Position numbers and translations under genes: made by a program
In this document: in pieces, positions 19,001 through 27,341 of the stretch
Layout: each line of letters begins with the position of its first letter
How positions within the stretch are numbered: the stretch's first letter is position 1
Assembly (NCBI RefSeq): GCF_000767465.1
Contig: NZ_CP009293.1
Location: 124,001 to 188,000 of the forward strand
DNA length: 64,000 nt
Reading direction: 5' to 3'
Source: Novosphingobium pentaromativorans US6-1
GTDB lineage: Bacteria; Pseudomonadota; Alphaproteobacteria; Sphingomonadales; Sphingomonadaceae
Notes under the pieces: model-generated
Told to the model about the DNA's origin: nothing
The model's input: the letters and a program-made list of their open reading frames with translations, nothing else
Databases searched by the model: none

Positions 19001-21454
19001 GAGGTGCCAGCGCCAGGAGCGTCACCTTCGAGGGAAAGCCTCGCCTTCGATAACGGACTGGGCGGCTTCACGGACGGCGGGAGGGAGTATGTCGTCGCGC
19101 TTGCGCCTGGGGTGCAAACGCCTGCACCCTGGTCGAATGTGCTCGCCAACAGCGGGTTCGGCACGATCGTCACGGAGGCGGGACTCGGGTTCAGCTGGGC
19201 GACCAACAGCGGTGAGAACCGCATCACTCCCTGGCACAACGACCCAGTCAAAGACACGCAGGGGGAAATCCTCTATGTGCGAGACGAGGAGAACGGGCGG
19301 GTGTGGACGACCACCCCACAACCGGCCGGGGGCGATTCCGCCGCGCGGGTGCGCCACGGTGCCGGCTACACGATCTGGGAGCGAGAGAGCGAGGGCCTTG
19401 CCCAGGAATTGACCGTTGCCGTTCCAAGTGACGATCCGGTGAAGCTCGTCCGCCTGCGTCTGCGCAATCTCCTCCCCCGAACTCGCCGGGTTACTGCGAC
19501 CTATTATGCCGAGTGGTTGCTCGGCGCTGTGCGCGGCGAATCGGCGCCGCTGCGTGCTGCGGACTATGATGCGGGCGCGCATGTGCTTCTCGCCACCAAT
19601 CCGTGGAACGAGGAGTTCCAGGATCGGACTGCTTTTCTGACGAGCACGGTGCCGCCACACAGCGTGACGACGTCGCGCTCGGACTTCATTGGGCGTGACG
19701 GCGATGCGCGCCGTCCGCAGGGTCTGGACAAATGGGACCTGGGCGGGCGGCAGCAGGCGGCCGGCGGCGATTGCTGCGCGGCGCTGCAGGTCCATCTCGA
19801 TATCGCCCCGGGTGAGACAGCCGAGGTTTGCTTCGTGCTTGGACAGGGCACGGACCGCGCCCATGCGGTCGCGCTCGCGCAACGTTGGCAGGATCCTGCG
19901 GCGATCGATCGCGGCATTGTGCAGGTGTGCCAAGCCTGGGAGACCCGCCTCGGCGCGGTTTGCGTGACCACGCCTGACCCAGCGTTCGATATCATGGTCA
20001 ATCGCTGGCTACCCTATCAGGTGACCAGCGCTCGGGTTCGTGCGCGCGCCGGCTTCTACCAGGCCGGCGGCGCTTTTGGCTATCGTGACCAGTTGCAAGA
20101 TGTGCTGGCGCTTCTCCACAGTGATCCGGGGGCGGCACGCGCGCAAATCCTCGCGGCGGCCGCGCACCAGTTCGAGGAAGGCGATGTCCTCCACTGGTGG
20201 CATCCGCCCTTCGATCGCGGCGTGAGGACGCGCTGCTCGGACGACATGCTGTGGTTGCCCTATGCGACCGCGACCTATGTCGAGGCGACGGGTGACCGCG
20301 CGATCCTCGATGAAGAGCTGCCCTTCCTGCGCGGCCCGCAGCTTTCCGAAGGAGAATCCGATCGCTATGCCCGCTTCGATGTAACCGATTACCGGGCTTC
20401 GCTATTTGAGCATTGCGAACGCGCGCTCGATCGCGGTTATCGCCTGGGCGCACACGGTCTCCCGCTCATGGGAGCCGGCGACTGGAATGACGGGATGAAT
20501 CGGGTCGGCGAGCATGGTCGCGGCGAGAGCGTTTGGCTGGGATGGTTCCTGATCACGGCGATCGATGGTTTTGTGAGACTGTGCGGCACGAGCCGCCCGG
20601 AACTCGCGGACCGCTGGACGCAGCGCGCGAGCAGGTTGGGAGAAGCCATCGAACGGTCCGGATGGGACGGCGATTGGTATCTGCGCGCATTCGATGATGA
20701 TGGTCGTGCCTGGGGATCGCACAACGATGAAGAATGCCGGATTGACGCGATCGCGCAATCCTGGGCGGTTCTGTCCGGCGCAGGCGACAAGGCGCGGGCC
20801 GGTCGCGCGGTTGCCGCCGCGAGACGGGAATTGGTGCGTGATGACGATCGCATCATCCGGCTGCTGACACCGCCGTTCGACCGGACGCCGCGCGATCCAG
20901 GTTATATCAAGGCTTACCCGCCGGGCATCCGCGAGAATGGCGGGCAATATACGCATGCCGCTGCATGGCTCGGCATTGCCACCGCGCGACTGGGTGACGG
21001 CCAGGGCTCGATGGCGCTGTTCGAGCGTATCAATCCGATCAACCATGGCCGCAGCCCTGTCGAGACCGCGGTGTACAGAACCGAACCCTATGTGCTTGCG
21101 GGCGATGTTGCTGGGGCGGCCCCGCATGTCGGGCGCGGGGGCTGGAGCTGGTACACCGGCGCTGCTGGCTGGGTCTGGCGTTGGGCGATTGAAGAGATAT
21201 TGGGACTGCGGCTGGTGGAAGGCGGAATCGCCATGTCGTGCTGCCTGCCGCCGACTTGGTCGCATTTTGAGGCCCGCGTCACACGCGCGTCGGGAAGCCT
21301 GCAGATCCGGGTGGATAATCCGGCCGGCCTCGCGACCGGCGTGGAACGGATCAGGGTGGATGGGGCGGTGTGGGACGAGGCGATCATCCCGTTCCCCGAC
21401 GATGGCAGCACGAGGATTGTCCATGTCGAGCTCGTCCCGCCAGCCGGAACCTGA
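13004..21454 (+). CDS. ndvB: Cyclic beta-1,2-glucan synthase (NdvB/ChvB family)
   Basis: A 2,816-residue membrane enzyme, the family's usual length. Order: cytoplasmic N terminus; membrane helices around 315-375; a GT84 glycosyltransferase domain with the DxD-type site ADADTRLP near 530; more helices around 725-765, 792-815 and 850-890; a glycoamylase-like segment with WNGSMFEYLMPNLF (about 1316) and SYMAHHQGMA (about 1455); then two GH94-type modules, the last with the catalytic GDWNDGMNRVG near 2490. It polymerises UDP-glucose into beta-1,2-glucan, cyclises it and sets chain length. Products are periplasmic glucans used in osmotic adaptation, envelope integrity and host interaction. The frame is intact over 8.4 kb. 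No separate glucan exporter (NdvA/ChvA) is seen in the window. Confidence 0.93.
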   Translation: MADIDRSAAPIAASADESAIRHQLAGRMPRAETVPVWAELSSLPKWLRRARDAASTADSRNAVAAEWLLDNDYHVQRAILQIGEDLPPSFYQRLPGIAGEQARGAPRVYMLAHSLLRASHLQIALGSAVEFIDRYQDEEPLSIAELWAFPTMLRLACLELLIAGFARLFKDVPPPFEIHPEGQLSAGADDTECVSRAIANLAVISSIPWKMFFDRVSRVEAILRRDPAAVYARMDFDTRDRYRHAVEQLAAHSGLSEWDVAERLLSQCYTQGDLPTGHIGYWLVGAGRPAFEDALHARALTFVSLGRWLARYPAALYTAALILVGIAGFILPAAYLLTVEAKLSSWLIGIALITIPASVLSLTFVNWLVTLLVAPRVLPKLDFEKGIAADCRTAVVMPVIVGNVDDIAPVLQRIESHRLANSDPSLRFVLLSDHADADAEAMPGDGAIERALIEGIDRLNRRYPGPDGKGPFHLLHRPRLYNAAQGCWMGWERKRGKLAQFNALILHGTSTPFSVTTGDPGRLAGLRFVVTADADTRLPPGVVNQMVAALAHPLNMAHFDPRSGRVSSGYTILQPRVEIAPENSGRSLFTHFFGGDTAIDIYSRAVSDVYQDIFGTGIFVGKGIYDVAAFERSLAGRIPENTLLSHDLFEGLHGRAGLASDIIVYEGFPAGYLDYSRRWHRWVRGDWQIVAWLFPLVPGADGNRVRNRLTWFDRLKIFDNLRRSVVPASLVALLIGGWFLLGGNPLVWTLLALAAPAAYLFTDLVTGLAQGRRRGVLQGVLRRLSDHAGRWALAITFLVSDSAIALSAIVTTLTRLATRRRLLEWTAAAQMSAHVATLDPRWAAWRAMWVSPLFAIVIAGALALTDPKVLLIAGPILLLWLLAPEIAIWITRPVARSVETLDGEDRLFLRRLARRTWLFFETFVRPEDNWLPPDNYQAPPDEATAHRTSPTNVGMMILSTLTAWKLGHIGANEVAVRLRNVLDTLDRLERYRGHMLNWYDTRTGKALEPRYVSAVDSGNLAVSLVVAKSACREAVRAPILSLQRWDGFVDVLDLLAEALGVEGIDGDGACRKLVAAMRESARTAPGEPAAWHQRLSTLLERDCGQLQGQVHHIIAMGDMLPTEALHEVQVWVERADHHLRAMQRDVDTLLPWQPLLEAPPEGCSEIADGLRPMLVDALSAGSEATALRARATIAAFEQSQAEGGIRDWARELGAALDLGAATSAALRDDLERLASDAARQAEAMDFALMFDATTKLFNIGYNVSADRIDPHHYDLLASEARLASFFAISKGDVPAEHWFSLGRPITKQARGLALVSWNGSMFEYLMPNLFLRSDPETLLGQSDRSAVDLQRDYGAARNIPWGISESSFASMGADRVYGYHAFGVPALGLRRGLSRDLVVAPYATALALAARPGLAIRNMRELAALGLIGRYGFYEAVDFTPERVPAGDRFAIVRSYMAHHQGMALAAMGNALCGDIFVDWFHADPHIRTIDLLLNERIPWELPPEISRIETREVAPVPEGAIPPLHSWPAETSGRTIAVHVIGNGRMASRLAEGGSGSLHWRRHALTRSDASPSGSGMSIYLRERASGALWSAGPEPIRSGATDVHTRFHEHQVEYHRRDHGIATSMTVSIAHGDDVEIRRIMVVNETDRTRTIDFTSYAEVVLAPAADAARHPAFSKLFVGSEMLPAMDGLLFSRRARDPKESPPVLLHRAIADEPGLRVRGVETDRLAFLGRHGHESAPAALNRDSLPGGLGWTLDPVIGLQAEIEIPPFGRREIAFLTIAAGSRETVQEIAERYTTIPSMDWAVSDAATAVARELHTLGLAPHRVPEAQKLLSRLLQPAPPRATYEGVGRGRASRQDLWALGISGDHPILLLGGGDTERSGLLRFLLSAHQLWRHRGVAVDLVVMHEGAEGYLEPVRERLLAVLRDAGVQDQLGQNGGVHLVGIDRADGDRARLLERSAHLRLDERGGSIADQLSRLDAEPLSGPRFTPVVPEGPVEVPAPGASPSRESLAFDNGLGGFTDGGREYVVALAPGVQTPAPWSNVLANSGFGTIVTEAGLGFSWATNSGENRITPWHNDPVKDTQGEILYVRDEENGRVWTTTPQPAGGDSAARVRHGAGYTIWERESEGLAQELTVAVPSDDPVKLVRLRLRNLLPRTRRVTATYYAEWLLGAVRGESAPLRAADYDAGAHVLLATNPWNEEFQDRTAFLTSTVPPHSVTTSRSDFIGRDGDARRPQGLDKWDLGGRQQAAGGDCCAALQVHLDIAPGETAEVCFVLGQGTDRAHAVALAQRWQDPAAIDRGIVQVCQAWETRLGAVCVTTPDPAFDIMVNRWLPYQVTSARVRARAGFYQAGGAFGYRDQLQDVLALLHSDPGAARAQILAAAAHQFEEGDVLHWWHPPFDRGVRTRCSDDMLWLPYATATYVEATGDRAILDEELPFLRGPQLSEGESDRYARFDVTDYRASLFEHCERALDRGYRLGAHGLPLMGAGDWNDGMNRVGEHGRGESVWLGWFLITAIDGFVRLCGTSRPELADRWTQRASRLGEAIERSGWDGDWYLRAFDDDGRAWGSHNDEECRIDAIAQSWAVLSGAGDKARAGRAVAAARRELVRDDDRIIRLLTPPFDRTPRDPGYIKAYPPGIRENGGQYTHAAAWLGIATARLGDGQGSMALFERINPINHGRSPVETAVYRTEPYVLAGDVAGAAPHVGRGGWSWYTGAAGWVWRWAIEEILGLRLVEGGIAMSCCLPPTWSHFEARVTRASGSLQIRVDNPAGLATGVERIRVDGAVWDEAIIPFPDDGSTRIVHVELVPPAGT

Positions 21455-21491
21455 GCGCTGTATGGAACTTGATCACCAGATGCGGTCTCGC

Positions 21492-22418
21492 TTATTGCGT
21501 CGACCGGGCGAATAGCTGTTCCACATCATCGCGGTGACAAAGATCATTGCCCGGCGTCATCACCGCCGCTGTTCCTGCGGCCAGCCCGTACCTGAAGGCG
21601 TTGTGCGCGCTATGCCCGGTGGCAAGGGCATGGGTCATCGCCCCGACAAAGCTGTCGCCTGCACCAACTGCGCTTTGCGCCGCGACGGCGATTGCCGGCA
21701 GGCGCAATACCTCATCCGCGTTCGCGAGCAGGGCGCCATCATGGCCCATCGTGACGGCAAGATGAGTCGTCTGGCCCCGCGCCATGAGCGATCGAGCGGC
21801 CGCCATTAGCGTGTCCGGGTCGCGCAAGGGCGTGCCCATCAACTGTTCGAACTCTCCCAGACTCGGTTTCACGAGGAAGATCCCGCCAGAGGCCAGGGTG
21901 CGTGCGAGCGCTGGACCCGATGTGTCGAGAACGACACGTGCCCCACGGCTCCGTGCGACATCGCCGGCCCATATATAGAAATCCTCCGGAACGCCTCTTG
22001 GCAGGGACCCGCTCAAGACAAGCCAATCAAAGTCGAGGGATTCCAAAGCATTGAGGCAGGTCTGCCATTCTGTCTCGGCAATGTGTGGCCCCTCGGGCAC
22101 GAAGCGATATTCCCGGCCTGTGCTGGCTTCATGAACCGCAAGGCTGATCCGCGTGTGATCTTCGATATCGATGCACAGCCGGGGGAGCGCATACTGGTCG
22201 ACGAGACTGTTCAGCACCGTCCCTGTCGCGCCGCCGGCAAGATAGACGGCAATCACGTCTCCGCCCAATCTTTGTATGACCCGGCCCACATTGATTCCGC
22301 CTCCACCTGCATCATAGCGTTCATTGGTGGTCCGGATCTTATGCGTATGTCGCACTTCCTGCGCCGCACATGCGCCGTCGATGGCGGGGTTGAGGGTCAC
22401 TGTCACTATATTCGTCAT
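21492..22418 (-). CDS. pfkB: PfkB-family 6-phosphofructokinase
   Basis: 308 residues of the ribokinase/PfkB fold. N-terminal TLNPAID and DAGGGGINVGRVI are the sugar-phosphate-binding signatures of the phosphofructokinase/tagatose kinase branch, and AVGAGDSFVGAM holds the catalytic Asp. It phosphorylates fructose 6-phosphate or a similar sugar phosphate with ATP. The start is ATG 22418 with AGGAG five bases upstream; the TTG just before it is unlikely. It is convergent with ndvB and divergent from ppsA. Having an irreversible glycolytic kinase beside PEP synthase suggests control of carbon flux under stress, which is an inference. Confidence 0.88.
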   Translation of the reverse strand: MTNIVTVTLNPAIDGACAAQEVRHTHKIRTTNERYDAGGGGINVGRVIQRLGGDVIAVYLAGGATGTVLNSLVDQYALPRLCIDIEDHTRISLAVHEASTGREYRFVPEGPHIAETEWQTCLNALESLDFDWLVLSGSLPRGVPEDFYIWAGDVARSRGARVVLDTSGPALARTLASGGIFLVKPSLGEFEQLMGTPLRDPDTLMAAARSLMARGQTTHLAVTMGHDGALLANADEVLRLPAIAVAAQSAVGAGDSFVGAMTHALATGHSAHNAFRYGLAAGTAAVMTPGNDLCHRDDVEQLFARSTQ

Positions 22419-22751
22419 CAACGCTCCTGGTCATGCTCGTTTCGATGGGCGCCTCTCCTTATCGGTGACATTTTCAAGCGGCGGGGCGCTGGTCAAGAAA
22501 GATGCGCGGCTTGCCCTCGGAATGAAGATCCGCCTCCGCGACGCTAGGTTCGACGTGGTTCCGCGCGTGATGTGGTTTTATGACGCTTGATGCGGCATCT
22601 CCTTTGCACATAATGTCAATCCTCTCGCGAGCGTTGGCGACAGCATCTCCTATTTCCGCGAGTTCGCCACCAAGCGTCGTCCCTCCATCATCGCCTCGGA
22701 CTTGGGGATATCCCTTATATCCGTGCAGGACTGAGGCGTCATGCTGAGGTC
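22419..22751. promoter_or_regulatory. Divergent pfkB-ppsA promoter region
   Basis: 333 bases with no supported gene. Close to ppsA (22705-22720) is GGGATATCCCTTATAT, which resembles the elements found before two USP genes (11 of 16 bases against the one at 38276). The 9-mer ATCCCTTAT inside it also occurs at 11780-11788. No FNR-type TTGAT-N4-ATCAA box was found by eye. Confidence 0.35.
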
Positions 22752-25205
22752 ATGCAGACTCATTCAATCAGCGCAGTTCAAACCCCGCCGGCGGATGCCT
22801 TTCTGGCTGACGGTGGCGGCCCTTATATTGTCTGGCTCGAAAATGCGCGCAAAACCGATGTCGCCAGTGTCGGCGGCAAGAACGCTTCGCTTGGTGAGAT
22901 GATCAGCGCTCTGCAACATCGCGGTATCCGCGTTCCGGGTGGTTTTGCCACGACTGCGAACGCTTACAGGGCCTTGGTCGAGGCGCATGACATCCGATCT
23001 CCGCTCAATGCATCGATCGAGGCATTCCGGGCAGGGCAATCCACCTTACAGGATACCGGCGAAGCGATCCGGCGCCTGTTCCTCGACGCTGACCTGCCCG
23101 AAGACGTTGCAGCCGCTATTCGGGATGCCTATCGCGCGCTGTCCCGCCGGTCAGGCAAGAAGGAAGTCGCGCTTGCGGTGCGATCGAGCGCGACTGCTGA
23201 GGATCTGGCGGATGCAAGCTTTGCCGGGCAGCAGGAGACATTCCTCAATGTCTTGGGAGAACGAGCGCTGCTGGATGCCTGCCGGCGCTGCTACGCCTCG
23301 TTGTTTACCGATCGCGCGATAGCGTATCGCGAGGCAAAGGGTTTCGACCATCTCGATGTCGCGCTGTCGATCGGCATCCAGTTGATGGTGAGATCCGATC
23401 TGGCCGGTGCGGGTGTGATGTTCTCGATCGATCCCGAGACCGGCTTTCCCGATGTGGCCGTCATCAGCGCAGCGTGGGGGCTGGGGGAGACCGTCGTCCA
23501 GGGATCGGTGGACCCGGACGACTATGTCGTCTTCAAGCCGCTCGCCATGAATGGGTATTGCCATCCCATCGTCGAGAAGCGCCTGGGTGAGAAAGCCCGC
23601 AAGCTCATTTACGCATCCGGAGGAAGTGCGCGGACGAATATCGTCGATACCGTCTCGTCGGAACGATCGCGATTTGTGCTGGAAGACGAGGAAATCCTCG
23701 AACTGACACGCTGGGCAATCATTATCGAAGAGCATTACGGCCAGCCGATGGACATGGAATGGGCGAAGGACGGTGAAACGGGTGAGCTGTTCATCGTCCA
23801 GGCCCGGCCGGAAACCGTGCAATCCTTACGCGATACGACGACGCTGAGAACCTATCGGCTTGAACGGTCCGGAACGCCTCTTCTGACCGGAGCCGCGGTT
23901 GGAGAGGCGATCGCCAGCGGCGAGGTCTGCCTCATCCGCGATCCTAAGGACATTGTCGGCTTCCGCGATGGAGCTGTTCTCGTCGCTGAAATGACCGATC
24001 CCGACTGGGTGCCGGTGATGAAGCGCGCTGCCGGCATCATCACCGATCATGGGGGCGCGACGAGCCATGCCGCCATTGTCAGTCGCGAACTCGGCGTCCC
24101 CGCCATTGTGGGAACAGGCACGGCCACTCAGTTGCTGCACGAAGGGCAGGCGGTGACGCTCTCCTGCGCGGAAGGGGACCGGGGCACGGTTTATGATGGT
24201 GAAATTCCGTTCCGGAATGAGGAACTGAGCATCGGGGAGCTTCCCGAAGTCGGGACCGAGTTGATGGTGAATGTCGCAAGCCCCTCGGCGGCATTCCGCT
24301 GGTGGCGGTTACCCAGCAGCGGCGTCGGTCTCGCGCGCATGGAGTTTATCATCAGCAACCTTATCAAGGTCCATCCGATGGCCCTTGTCCATCCTGAGCA
24401 GGTCCGGGATGCTGAGGCGCACCGGCAGATCGATGCCCTGACGCAAGGCTTCCCCGACGGAAAGGCGTATTTCATCGAGACATTGGCGCGCGGGATCGCG
24501 CGCATCGCGGCGGCCCATTATCCCAAGCCGGTCATCGTTCGGCTGAGCGATTTCAAAACCAACGAATATGCGCACCTGATCGGGGGCGCCGGATTTGAGC
24601 CGACCGAAGAGAATCCGATGCTCGGCTTCCGAGGCGCGTCGCGCTACTATGATGAGCGGTACCGCGATGGCTTCGGGCTTGAATGCCGGGCGCTCAAGAG
24701 GGCCCGAGAGCATATGGGCTTCAAGAATATTATCGCGATGGTGCCGTTCTGCCGGACGCCGCTCGAGGCCGATAAAGTGCTTGCCGAAATGTCGCGGCAT
24801 GGCTTCGGTCGTCACGACGAGGGGCTTCAGGTCTATATGATGTGCGAGATCCCCTCGAACGTCATCCTGGCCGAGGACTTCGCAGCCCGTTTTGATGGCT
24901 TCTCCATCGGGTCGAATGACCTGACCCAGTTGTTGCTCGGCGTGGACCGTGACTCAGCGCTCCTCGCGCCGCTTTTCGATGAGCGCAACGAGGCGGTGAC
25001 CCGCACGATCGCCGATGTCATCCAGCGTGCCCATGCCTGTGGCATCAAGGTTGGAATTTGTGGGCAGGCGCCGAGCGATCACCCCGATTTCGCGGCCTTT
25101 CTGGTCGACCATGGAATCGATTCCATTTCGCTCAACCCTGACAGTTTCGTGTCCACCTTGCTGCATGTGGCGAAAGCAGAACATACGCGGAGCGAAGGGC
25201 GATGA
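22752..25205 (+). CDS. ppsA: Phosphoenolpyruvate synthase
   Basis: 817 residues with the three PPS/PPDK domains in order: an N-terminal ATP-grasp domain (SVGGKNASLGEM), the swivelling phosphohistidine domain with GGATSHAAIVSRELGVPAIVG (catalytic His near residue 435), and the C-terminal PEP-binding barrel ending GICGQAPSDHPDFA. It converts pyruvate + ATP to PEP + AMP + Pi, or PEP and AMP back to pyruvate and ATP. The length matches single-polypeptide PEP synthases. It starts at ATG 22752 and is divergent from pfkB. The reaction involves AMP, which connects it to the AMP-using genes at 40,583-46,906. Confidence 0.93.
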   Translation: MQTHSISAVQTPPADAFLADGGGPYIVWLENARKTDVASVGGKNASLGEMISALQHRGIRVPGGFATTANAYRALVEAHDIRSPLNASIEAFRAGQSTLQDTGEAIRRLFLDADLPEDVAAAIRDAYRALSRRSGKKEVALAVRSSATAEDLADASFAGQQETFLNVLGERALLDACRRCYASLFTDRAIAYREAKGFDHLDVALSIGIQLMVRSDLAGAGVMFSIDPETGFPDVAVISAAWGLGETVVQGSVDPDDYVVFKPLAMNGYCHPIVEKRLGEKARKLIYASGGSARTNIVDTVSSERSRFVLEDEEILELTRWAIIIEEHYGQPMDMEWAKDGETGELFIVQARPETVQSLRDTTTLRTYRLERSGTPLLTGAAVGEAIASGEVCLIRDPKDIVGFRDGAVLVAEMTDPDWVPVMKRAAGIITDHGGATSHAAIVSRELGVPAIVGTGTATQLLHEGQAVTLSCAEGDRGTVYDGEIPFRNEELSIGELPEVGTELMVNVASPSAAFRWWRLPSSGVGLARMEFIISNLIKVHPMALVHPEQVRDAEAHRQIDALTQGFPDGKAYFIETLARGIARIAAAHYPKPVIVRLSDFKTNEYAHLIGGAGFEPTEENPMLGFRGASRYYDERYRDGFGLECRALKRAREHMGFKNIIAMVPFCRTPLEADKVLAEMSRHGFGRHDEGLQVYMMCEIPSNVILAEDFAARFDGFSIGSNDLTQLLLGVDRDSALLAPLFDERNEAVTRTIADVIQRAHACGIKVGICGQAPSDHPDFAAFLVDHGIDSISLNPDSFVSTLLHVAKAEHTRSEGR

Positions 25206-25466
25206 CCGTCCCTGAGGAATGCAGGGCAGGGTGCGCAGGACCAGCACAACCAAACGGGAGCTGATGGCGCCGGTCTCGCGGTAGACTGCATGAAGGCCCG
25301 CGCCGGCTGTGACGATGGCCTCGCCCTGCTAGTGGACATTGGCTGTCAGTCTCGTCACTCTGAGCCGGAAACGGGAAACGTCGATGAATAGCGAGCGCTT
25401 AACCCGATGATTTTTGAAGCTGGCGGTGCTGATATCGGCGATCACGCTGCAAAGCGATAGCCAGCT

Positions 25467-26579
25467 TCACATAGAGCCGGAGTTTGCGGCCGCAATCGTT
25501 CGACTGACCTCGATGCGGATGGCTTCCGGGAGCTGCTGGGCGTCGAGATTGAGGAAGCCCTGGATGATCAGATCCCTCGCCGCGTCCTCGCTCATCCCAC
25601 TCACCATCAGGTAGGAAAGTTTGGCCTGGTCGATCATGCCGATAGAGGCCTCGTGCGACAGCTGAGCCTGGGCGCTGCGGGCTCCCAACGCCGGCACCGA
25701 CAGAATCTCTCCCTCGTCGCTGAGCTTCAGTCCGTTGCAGCCGAGGAAGCCCCGCGTGTCCCGCCCTTCGCCGACGAGGGTGGTGCGATTGACGATGGTG
25801 CCGCCGCCCGTGACCATGCGTGTGATGCTCGCCGAGCGCGCGCCGACGCCCTTGAGATGGATCTCGCTCTCCATGACGCGTTCGGTACCGGCCGGCGCAA
25901 AGATGACTGACTGGTCGTTTGAGACGCCGCCGTCTTCAATGACGGTGCGGCTTTGCGAGTAATGATGTTTGAGGGGAGACACCTGGATATTGCTTTCAAT
26001 GACGCGCGCGTCCTTGCCGACGTGGGTGCGTGCGTAACTATGGACCTCCATCGCTGATCCCCAGTGTTCGATGGACACGGAGCGGCATGTCGCGCCTTCC
26101 CGAAGGTAGGTCTCGGAGATCGAGAGATGGTGTCCGGTATGAACCGACGCCGGGACTGCGGATCCGGAGATCATTTCGACTTCGGCGCCTTCCTCAACGA
26201 CCGTGATGTTGTGATGGAACTGGCGACCCTGCGGTGTCTCGAGCAGCGTGAAGACCTGCACGGGCAGCCGTACTTTTGTGCCCTTGCGGATGCGGATGAA
26301 GTGACCGACCGGGGTATGGCGGCTTTCGGCGGCCTGGGCGACATGCTCGTTCTCAGCCGGGTCGATCAGGTGAAACATGAGATCCTGCACCCAGTCGTAG
26401 CGCGCCAGCGCGCCCTTGAGCGGGAGGATTTCAACGTCAGGGTCATTGACCGTGATATGGCGAACCTCCTGGTTCACTAGCACGCACGTTCCGCTGTGCT
26501 CGCCTTCGACGCTGTAGCCGACGCGAGTAAGCTGCTGCTTTTCTTCCGGAGAGATATCGTCGTCGAGCAGACTGGCCAC
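25467..26579 (-). CDS. SufB/SufD-like scaffold protein of a minimal Suf system
   Basis: 370 residues with the SufB/SufD beta-helix fold. Recognisable parts are RYDWVQDLM, the repetitive beta-helix core, and the C-terminal HEASIGMIDQAKLSYLMVSG, where canonical SufB/SufD has HGATVGQLD and a later YLRSRG. It is shorter than SufB (~480). It starts at GTG 26579 with AAGGAA upstream, 15 bases after the SufC-like gene. The pair resembles the two-gene SufBC-like minimal system known mainly from archaea and anaerobes. It would assemble Fe-S clusters or protect them under stress. There is no sufD, sufS, sufE or IscU nearby, so the sulphur source must come from elsewhere. Confidence 0.8.
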   Translation of the reverse strand: MASLLDDDISPEEKQQLTRVGYSVEGEHSGTCVLVNQEVRHITVNDPDVEILPLKGALARYDWVQDLMFHLIDPAENEHVAQAAESRHTPVGHFIRIRKGTKVRLPVQVFTLLETPQGRQFHHNITVVEEGAEVEMISGSAVPASVHTGHHLSISETYLREGATCRSVSIEHWGSAMEVHSYARTHVGKDARVIESNIQVSPLKHHYSQSRTVIEDGGVSNDQSVIFAPAGTERVMESEIHLKGVGARSASITRMVTGGGTIVNRTTLVGEGRDTRGFLGCNGLKLSDEGEILSVPALGARSAQAQLSHEASIGMIDQAKLSYLMVSGMSEDAARDLIIQGFLNLDAQQLPEAIRIEVSRTIAAANSGSM

Positions 26580-26594
26580 GAAAAATTCCTTCCT

Positions 26595-27341
26595 TCAGAT
26601 CGCTTGCTGAATATCTGCGCCGGCCGGCGGCAAAGAGTAGCCGTGCGCCTTGATGTGGCTGAACAGGGTGCGTGGATCTCCGGCGCCGACAATCCGGCCG
26701 TCGACCATCAGATGGCCAACATCGGCGTGAATATAGTCCAGAATGAAGCCGGTATGGGTGATCACAAGCGCGGTACGTTGCGGATCGGCGGGTGTATCGG
26801 CCCCGAGCAACCTGTCGATGGCTTTGCCGACGGCCGCGATATGCTCGAGGTCTACCCCGCTCTCCGGTTCGTCGAAAAGGCACAGATCGGGACGCTTGAG
26901 GAAAAGCTTCAGAATCTCCCATCGTTTGATCTCGCCGCCTGAGAACCCGACATTGACATCGCGTTCGGCAAAGCCGCTGAAATCGAGCGCCAAGGCTTCC
27001 GTTTCCAGCAGCGCGGTGGATCCGATCGCCGCCGTGAATGCCTCGACCGTGACGCCTTCCAAGGCCGGCGGCCGCTGAAACGACATACCGAGGCCCATCT
27101 GTGCGCGTTGATCGACGGACAGCGCATCGATACGCCGACCCTTGAACCAGATCTCCCCGCTCGTGACCCGATAGGGCACAAGGCCCATGATCGTCGCGAG
27201 GAGCGAAGATTTGCCCGATCCGTTCGGGCCGAACAGCACATGCGTTTCACCGATCGGGATCGTGAAATCCACGCCGTGCAGGACAGGCAGGCCGTCTGCT
27301 GAAACGTGCAGATTGCGGATCTCCAGGAGGATATCGGTCAA
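26595..27341 (-). CDS. SufC-like ABC ATPase of a minimal Suf system
   Basis: 248 residues. Walker A is GPNGSGKS, the ABC signature FSGGEIKRWEI is close to the SufC form FSGGEKKRNEI, and Walker B/D-loop is LFDEPESGVDLEH; the switch His is in VITHTG. There is no membrane domain, which fits SufC rather than a transporter. The start is a TTG at 27341, chosen because AAGGAG lies eight bases upstream. It powers the SufB-like partner encoded immediately downstream. The gene sits opposite fixL, across a 502-base intergenic region with a FixJ-like motif, so oxygen control is plausible. Confidence 0.85.
   Translation of the reverse strand: MTDILLEIRNLHVSADGLPVLHGVDFTIPIGETHVLFGPNGSGKSSLLATIMGLVPYRVTSGEIWFKGRRIDALSVDQRAQMGLGMSFQRPPALEGVTVEAFTAAIGSTALLETEALALDFSGFAERDVNVGFSGGEIKRWEILKLFLKRPDLCLFDEPESGVDLEHIAAVGKAIDRLLGADTPADPQRTALVITHTGFILDYIHADVGHLMVDGRIVGAGDPRTLFSHIKAHGYSLPPAGADIQQAI

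Noticed and set aside
22585..22610. Possible FNR/FixK box (TTGAT...ATC) near ppsA
   Set aside because: The half-sites are one base too far apart and the right half is incomplete, so it does not meet TTGAT-N4-ATCAA.
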